Assembly (NCBI GenBank): GCA_025462985.1
Contig: JAOAPP010000750.1
Span: 1 to 9,321 of the forward strand
Source: Bryobacterales bacterium
Lineage (GTDB): Bacteria > Acidobacteriota > Terriglobia > Bryobacterales > Bryobacteraceae
DNA length: 9,321 bases
Direction: 5' to 3'
Both the position numbers and the translations under genes were made by a program. A model generated the notes under the pieces. That model saw only the letters and a program-made list of their open reading frames with translations. It had not been told where the DNA came from and ran no database searches. Each line of letters begins with the position of its first letter. Position 1 is the first letter of the stretch. Shown here piece by piece: positions 6,143-9,321 of this stretch.

Positions 6143-6643
6143 ATGACGTTTTCTCCAGCGCTCGAGCAGCGATTTGAAAAACTGCTGAAGAGCTATCCCG
6201 CGGGGCGAACCAGATCTGCCGTTGTGCCGATGCTCCTTTACGCACAAGACGAGATCGGCTACGTTTCGCAGGAGCTGATCGAAGAAGTGGCACGCCGCTG
6301 CGGTGTCACGCCTCTGCAGGTCGATGAGGTCATCGGGTATTACTCGATGCTCCATCGCAAGCCGCTCGGGAAGTTTCACGTTCAGGTCTGTACCAATATT
6401 TGTTGCCAGGTTGTCGGCGGCGAAGACCTCTATGCGCACGCCAGCCATTCGCTTGGCCTCGGCAACAAGCAAACCACGCCCGATGGATTGATCTCGCTTG
6501 AAGAAGTAGAGTGCATGGGAGCCTGTTCCTGGGCTCCGGCCATTCAGATTAACTACGACTTCCACCACCGTGTCACACCGGAGCGCTTCGAGCAGCTCAT
6601 GCAGGCAATGCGCGATGGCTCGTACAACAAAAAGGCTTCGTAA
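6143..6643 (+). CDS. nuoE: NADH-quinone oxidoreductase subunit E, [2Fe-2S] protein
   Basis: The 24-kDa-type subunit of the NADH-oxidising module; it holds the [2Fe-2S] cluster N1a beside the FMN of NuoF. The product has 166 residues, normal for the family. The N-terminal helical part includes LLYAQDEIGYVSQELIEEVA and VDEVIGYYSML; the thioredoxin-like part carries the ligands C83 and C88 (VCTNICC) and C124 and C128 (ECMGACSWAP). The position before C88, often serine, is a cysteine here (C87), giving a CC pair at the cluster. The start ATG lies two bases after the nuoD stop with only a weak GTGGA ribosome site, so coupling to nuoD is likely. It abuts nuoF with no gap. Confidence 0.96.
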   Translation: MTFSPALEQRFEKLLKSYPAGRTRSAVVPMLLYAQDEIGYVSQELIEEVARRCGVTPLQVDEVIGYYSMLHRKPLGKFHVQVCTNICCQVVGGEDLYAHASHSLGLGNKQTTPDGLISLEEVECMGACSWAPAIQINYDFHHRVTPERFEQLMQAMRDGSYNKKAS

Positions 6644-7963
6644 ATGATTTTCAACGAACCGAGTCCGCTAGAAACCAAGGTCATCTCGCAGCGCTGGACG
6701 CTTCCGAATCCCGAATCCGTCGAAACCTATCTGGCCAATGATGGATATGTCGCAATCAAGAAGGCGTTGGAGATGACGCCTGAGGCCATCATCGACGAGC
6801 TGAAAACTTCTTCGCTGCGCGGCCGGGGCGGCGCCGGATTTCCTACCGGCATGAAGTGGAGCTTTGTTCCCCGCAACAGCGGCAAGCCCGCCTACATCAT
6901 CTGCAATTCGGACGAAAGCGAGCCGGGCACCTGCAAGGACCGTTTGCTGATGGAAAACGATCCGCATCAGCTCATTGAAGGGATGCTGATTGCGGGCTGG
7001 ACGGTCAAGTCGAACAAAGGCTATGTCTTCATCCGCGGCGAGTATCGCTATCTGATCGACATCGTCGATCGCGCCATCGCGGAGGCCTATGAACGCGGCT
7101 ATCTCGGCAAGAACATTCTCGGCTCGGGCTGGGATTTCGATCTTTACACGCACACCGGCGCAGGCGCTTATGAGTGCGGCGAAGAGTCGGCGCTGCTTGA
7201 ATCTCTCGAAGGCAAGCGCGGCATTCCGCGTCTGAAACCGCCGTTTCCGGCCGTCGTGGGAGCATTTCAATCGCCCACTATTCTGAACAACTGCGAGACC
7301 TTTTCCGCTGTGCCGGTGATTCTTCGAAACGGCGGCGCGTGGTACGCCTCGCTCGGCACACCGAAGAACGGCGGCACTCGCCTGCTGTGCGTCTCCGGTC
7401 ACGTCAACAAGCCCGGAGTTTACGAACTGCCGCTCGGCTTTCCGCTCCAGCGCCTGCTTGATGAAGTCTGCGGCGGCATGCGCAACGGCAAGAAGATGAA
7501 AGCCCTCATTCCCGGCGGGTCTTCCTCGCCCGTACTCACCGCAGCGGAGTGTGAAGGCCTCCTGCTCGACTACGATTCCATTGCCAAGGCGAAATCCATG
7601 GCCGGATCGGGCGGGATTGTTGTGCTCGATGAGGATACCGACATCGTGGCGGTTGCTTTGCGCACTATCAAGTTCTACGCGCATGAGAGCTGCGGGTGGT
7701 GTATTCCTTGTCGAGAGGGCACCACCTGGCTCAAGAAGATTCTCACGCGTTTTCACGAAGGCTACGGCAAGGAGAGCGATATCCCGCTCATTGCGGAACT
7801 CGCTGACAACATGTTCGGACGGACGTTCTGCGCGCTCGGCGATGCCGCCGCCATGCCAACCACCGGGTTCATCACAAAGTTCCGCGGTGAGTTCGAGGAA
7901 TACCTCAAGAAGGCGCCGCGCGACATCGCAACCAGCGTCCCCGAGCTGGTAGGCATTCACTAA
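6644..7963 (+). CDS. nuoF: NADH-quinone oxidoreductase subunit F, FMN and NADH binding
   Basis: The 51-kDa-type subunit that oxidises NADH: hydride passes to FMN, then single electrons to cluster N3. The product has 439 residues, typical length. In order it shows the flavin loop LRGRGGAGFPTGMKW (58-72), CNSDESEPGTCKDR (87-100), the glycine-rich nucleotide segment GAGAYECGEESALLESLEG (172-190), LKPPFPA, and the N3 [4Fe-4S] ligands C350, C353 and C356 in ESCGWCIPCREG with C396 in FCALGD. The phenylalanine often seen in EPGTFKDR is cysteine here (C97). The ATG follows the nuoE stop directly (TAAATG) with AAAGG eight bases upstream, consistent with reinitiation by the same ribosomes. Confidence 0.98.
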   Translation: MIFNEPSPLETKVISQRWTLPNPESVETYLANDGYVAIKKALEMTPEAIIDELKTSSLRGRGGAGFPTGMKWSFVPRNSGKPAYIICNSDESEPGTCKDRLLMENDPHQLIEGMLIAGWTVKSNKGYVFIRGEYRYLIDIVDRAIAEAYERGYLGKNILGSGWDFDLYTHTGAGAYECGEESALLESLEGKRGIPRLKPPFPAVVGAFQSPTILNNCETFSAVPVILRNGGAWYASLGTPKNGGTRLLCVSGHVNKPGVYELPLGFPLQRLLDEVCGGMRNGKKMKALIPGGSSSPVLTAAECEGLLLDYDSIAKAKSMAGSGGIVVLDEDTDIVAVALRTIKFYAHESCGWCIPCREGTTWLKKILTRFHEGYGKESDIPLIAELADNMFGRTFCALGDAAAMPTTGFITKFRGEFEEYLKKAPRDIATSVPELVGIH

Positions 7964-7969
7964 TTTCCT

Positions 7970-9321
7970 ATGGCTGATCCAGTAACATTCACCATCGACG
8001 GTCAGCAAGTGCAAGCTGCCCCGGGCACGTTGTTAATCAACGCAGCCAAGGAAGCGGGCATTGCAATTCCCGCATTCTGTTATTACGACGGCTTGTCATT
8101 GCAAGCCGCCTGCCGCATGTGTCTTGTGGAAGTGGAAAAAACTCCCAAGCTGCAAGTGGCGTGCACCCTGCCGGTGGCCGCCGGCATGGTGGTTCATACC
8201 GACTCTGAAGTTGTACGTAAAGCACGGAAAGGAACTCTCGAGTTCCTTCTCACAAATCACCCACTCGACTGCCCTGTATGCGACAAAGGTGGCGAGTGCG
8301 AACTGCAGGACATGGTCTTCCGCTACGGCGCCGGCGAAACGCGCTTCCGTGAAGACAAAATTCACGTTGACGAAAAGCAGTGGTCGCCCATCGTGTTTTA
8401 CGATGCCCCGCGCTGCATTCTCTGCTATCGCTGTGTTCGCATCTGTGGCGAAGGCCTGGGCGTTGCCGCTTTGGGTATCGGCAATCGCGGCGCAGCAGCC
8501 GAGATCGTTCCCAACGGCGGCGATCATCTTGAGTGCGACGAGTGCGGTTCCTGCATCGACATCTGTCCCGTGGGTGCGCTGACCAGCGGCACCTACCGAT
8601 ATAAGACCCGGCCCTGGGAAATGGAGCACGTCGGCACGGTTTGCACCCACTGCTCCAACGGCTGCAAAACCACGCTCGGCGTTCGCAACGGCGAGATCCA
8701 GCGCGCAAATAACCGTGATCGGTCCGGCGTCAATGGCGAATTCCTGTGCGTCAAAGGCCGTTACGCGTTCGACTTCAACGAGCATCCCGATCGCCTCACC
8801 ACGCCGCTCGTCAGAACCAATGGCGAACTGAAGCCGGCCTCCTGGGCCATTGCGCTCGCGACCGTGGCTAGGAAGTTCACGGAACTCCGCGCACGCGGAG
8901 GAAAGTTCGGCATCATCGGCTCGAACCATACGACAAACGAAGAGAACTACATGCTGCAGAAGTTTGCGCGCCAGGTTCTTCGCACGTCCAACATCGACCA
9001 CCATCGCACGGGTGACGTTGCAACGTTACTCGACACTCTCAGCGGCCGGACGAATGCTCTGGCCACTATGTCCGACATCTATGAGTCGAAGGCGGCGCTC
9101 GTCATCGACAGCGACTTGGCGCAGGAGCAACCGCTGGTTGCTTTCCAGTTGCGCGCCAACTGGCGTCACCATAAGGCCCACGTCTACGCCGTCACTCCCG
9201 GGCCCATTCGCGAAGACAGTTACGCCATCACCGCTCGCGCGGAATTTGGACGCGAATTCGAAGCTCTTGAAAACTTTCGTGCGAAGCTCGCCGCCGAACC
9301 CGAACTGGTTATTCTCTTCGG
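7970..9321 (+). CDS. nuoG: NADH-quinone oxidoreductase subunit G, 3' end cut by window edge
   Basis: The largest peripheral subunit of complex I, wiring electrons from N3 toward the quinone module. From ATG 7970, 450 codons are read without a stop; the family runs to about 700-900 residues. A ferredoxin-like domain carries N1b (C37, C48, C51, C65). N5 is H97, C101, C104 and C110 in HPLDCPVCDKGGEC. N6a and N6b are formed by C149, C152, C155, C159 and C189, C192, C195, C199. The molybdopterin-oxidoreductase-like domain starts at about 221 with C225, C228, C232 and C260 (CxxCxxxC then 27 residues then C), the N7 site found in only some bacteria such as Thermus and E. coli. No clear ribosome site precedes it, six bases after nuoF, so translation is probably coupled. 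The remaining nuo genes presumably follow beyond the edge. Confidence 0.96.
   Translation, partial: MADPVTFTIDGQQVQAAPGTLLINAAKEAGIAIPAFCYYDGLSLQAACRMCLVEVEKTPKLQVACTLPVAAGMVVHTDSEVVRKARKGTLEFLLTNHPLDCPVCDKGGECELQDMVFRYGAGETRFREDKIHVDEKQWSPIVFYDAPRCILCYRCVRICGEGLGVAALGIGNRGAAAEIVPNGGDHLECDECGSCIDICPVGALTSGTYRYKTRPWEMEHVGTVCTHCSNGCKTTLGVRNGEIQRANNRDRSGVNGEFLCVKGRYAFDFNEHPDRLTTPLVRTNGELKPASWAIALATVARKFTELRARGGKFGIIGSNHTTNEENYMLQKFARQVLRTSNIDHHRTGDVATLLDTLSGRTNALATMSDIYESKAALVIDSDLAQEQPLVAFQLRANWRHHKAHVYAVTPGPIREDSYAITARAEFGREFEALENFRAKLAAEPELVILF

Noticed and set aside
6668..8014. Open frame of 448 codons on the minus strand opposite nuoF
   Set aside because: It mirrors the strongly supported nuoF codons; its translation has no family motifs. 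Long antisense frames are expected in GC-rich genes.
8096..9004. Open frame of 302 codons on the minus strand opposite nuoG
   Set aside because: Shadow of nuoG, whose cysteine motifs prove the plus-strand frame.

Overview
The window looks like chromosomal DNA of a moderately GC-rich bacterium, most likely an acidobacterium. That placement is an impression from protein wording (for example the GuaA variant with LDTGGQY and RCLCS), not a database match. Nothing points to a plasmid, phage, insertion sequence, CRISPR array or RNA gene. Coding density is high. No gap between genes exceeds about 110 bases, so no long stretch lacks a gene.

The left half, positions 1 to 3832, is all on the minus strand. 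Read in transcription order it holds thiS (sulfur carrier protein), a MerR-type regulator with its own well-formed sigma-70-like promoter, a membrane-anchored or secreted S41 C-terminal processing protease (ctpA) starting at TTG, and the first 414 or so codons of guaA (GMP synthase), which starts at GTG and runs off the left edge. These genes share no obvious pathway and probably form two or more transcription units.

The right half, 3940 to 9321, is a plus-strand operon for respiratory complex I (NADH:quinone oxidoreductase): nuoA, nuoC, nuoD, nuoE, nuoF and the first 450 codons of nuoG, which runs off the right edge. It encodes one membrane-arm subunit (A), two quinone-module subunits of the peripheral arm (C, D), and the NADH-oxidising module (E, F, G). 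Most ligands for the FMN and iron-sulfur relay can be read directly: N1a in NuoE, N3 in NuoF, and N1b, N5, N6a, N6b and the accessory N7 in NuoG. The genes are packed tightly (11-base overlap A/C; 49, 2, 0 and 6 bases between the rest), as expected for one transcript.

The most notable point is that nuoB is missing from its usual place between nuoA and nuoC. NuoB carries cluster N2, the last electron carrier before quinone, so the complex needs a nuoB encoded elsewhere. The two halves diverge from a 107-base region with a perfect TATAAT hexamer facing nuoA and a small inverted repeat just upstream. I see no sign of an undescribed multi-gene system; apart from the nuoB gap, the oddities are small.
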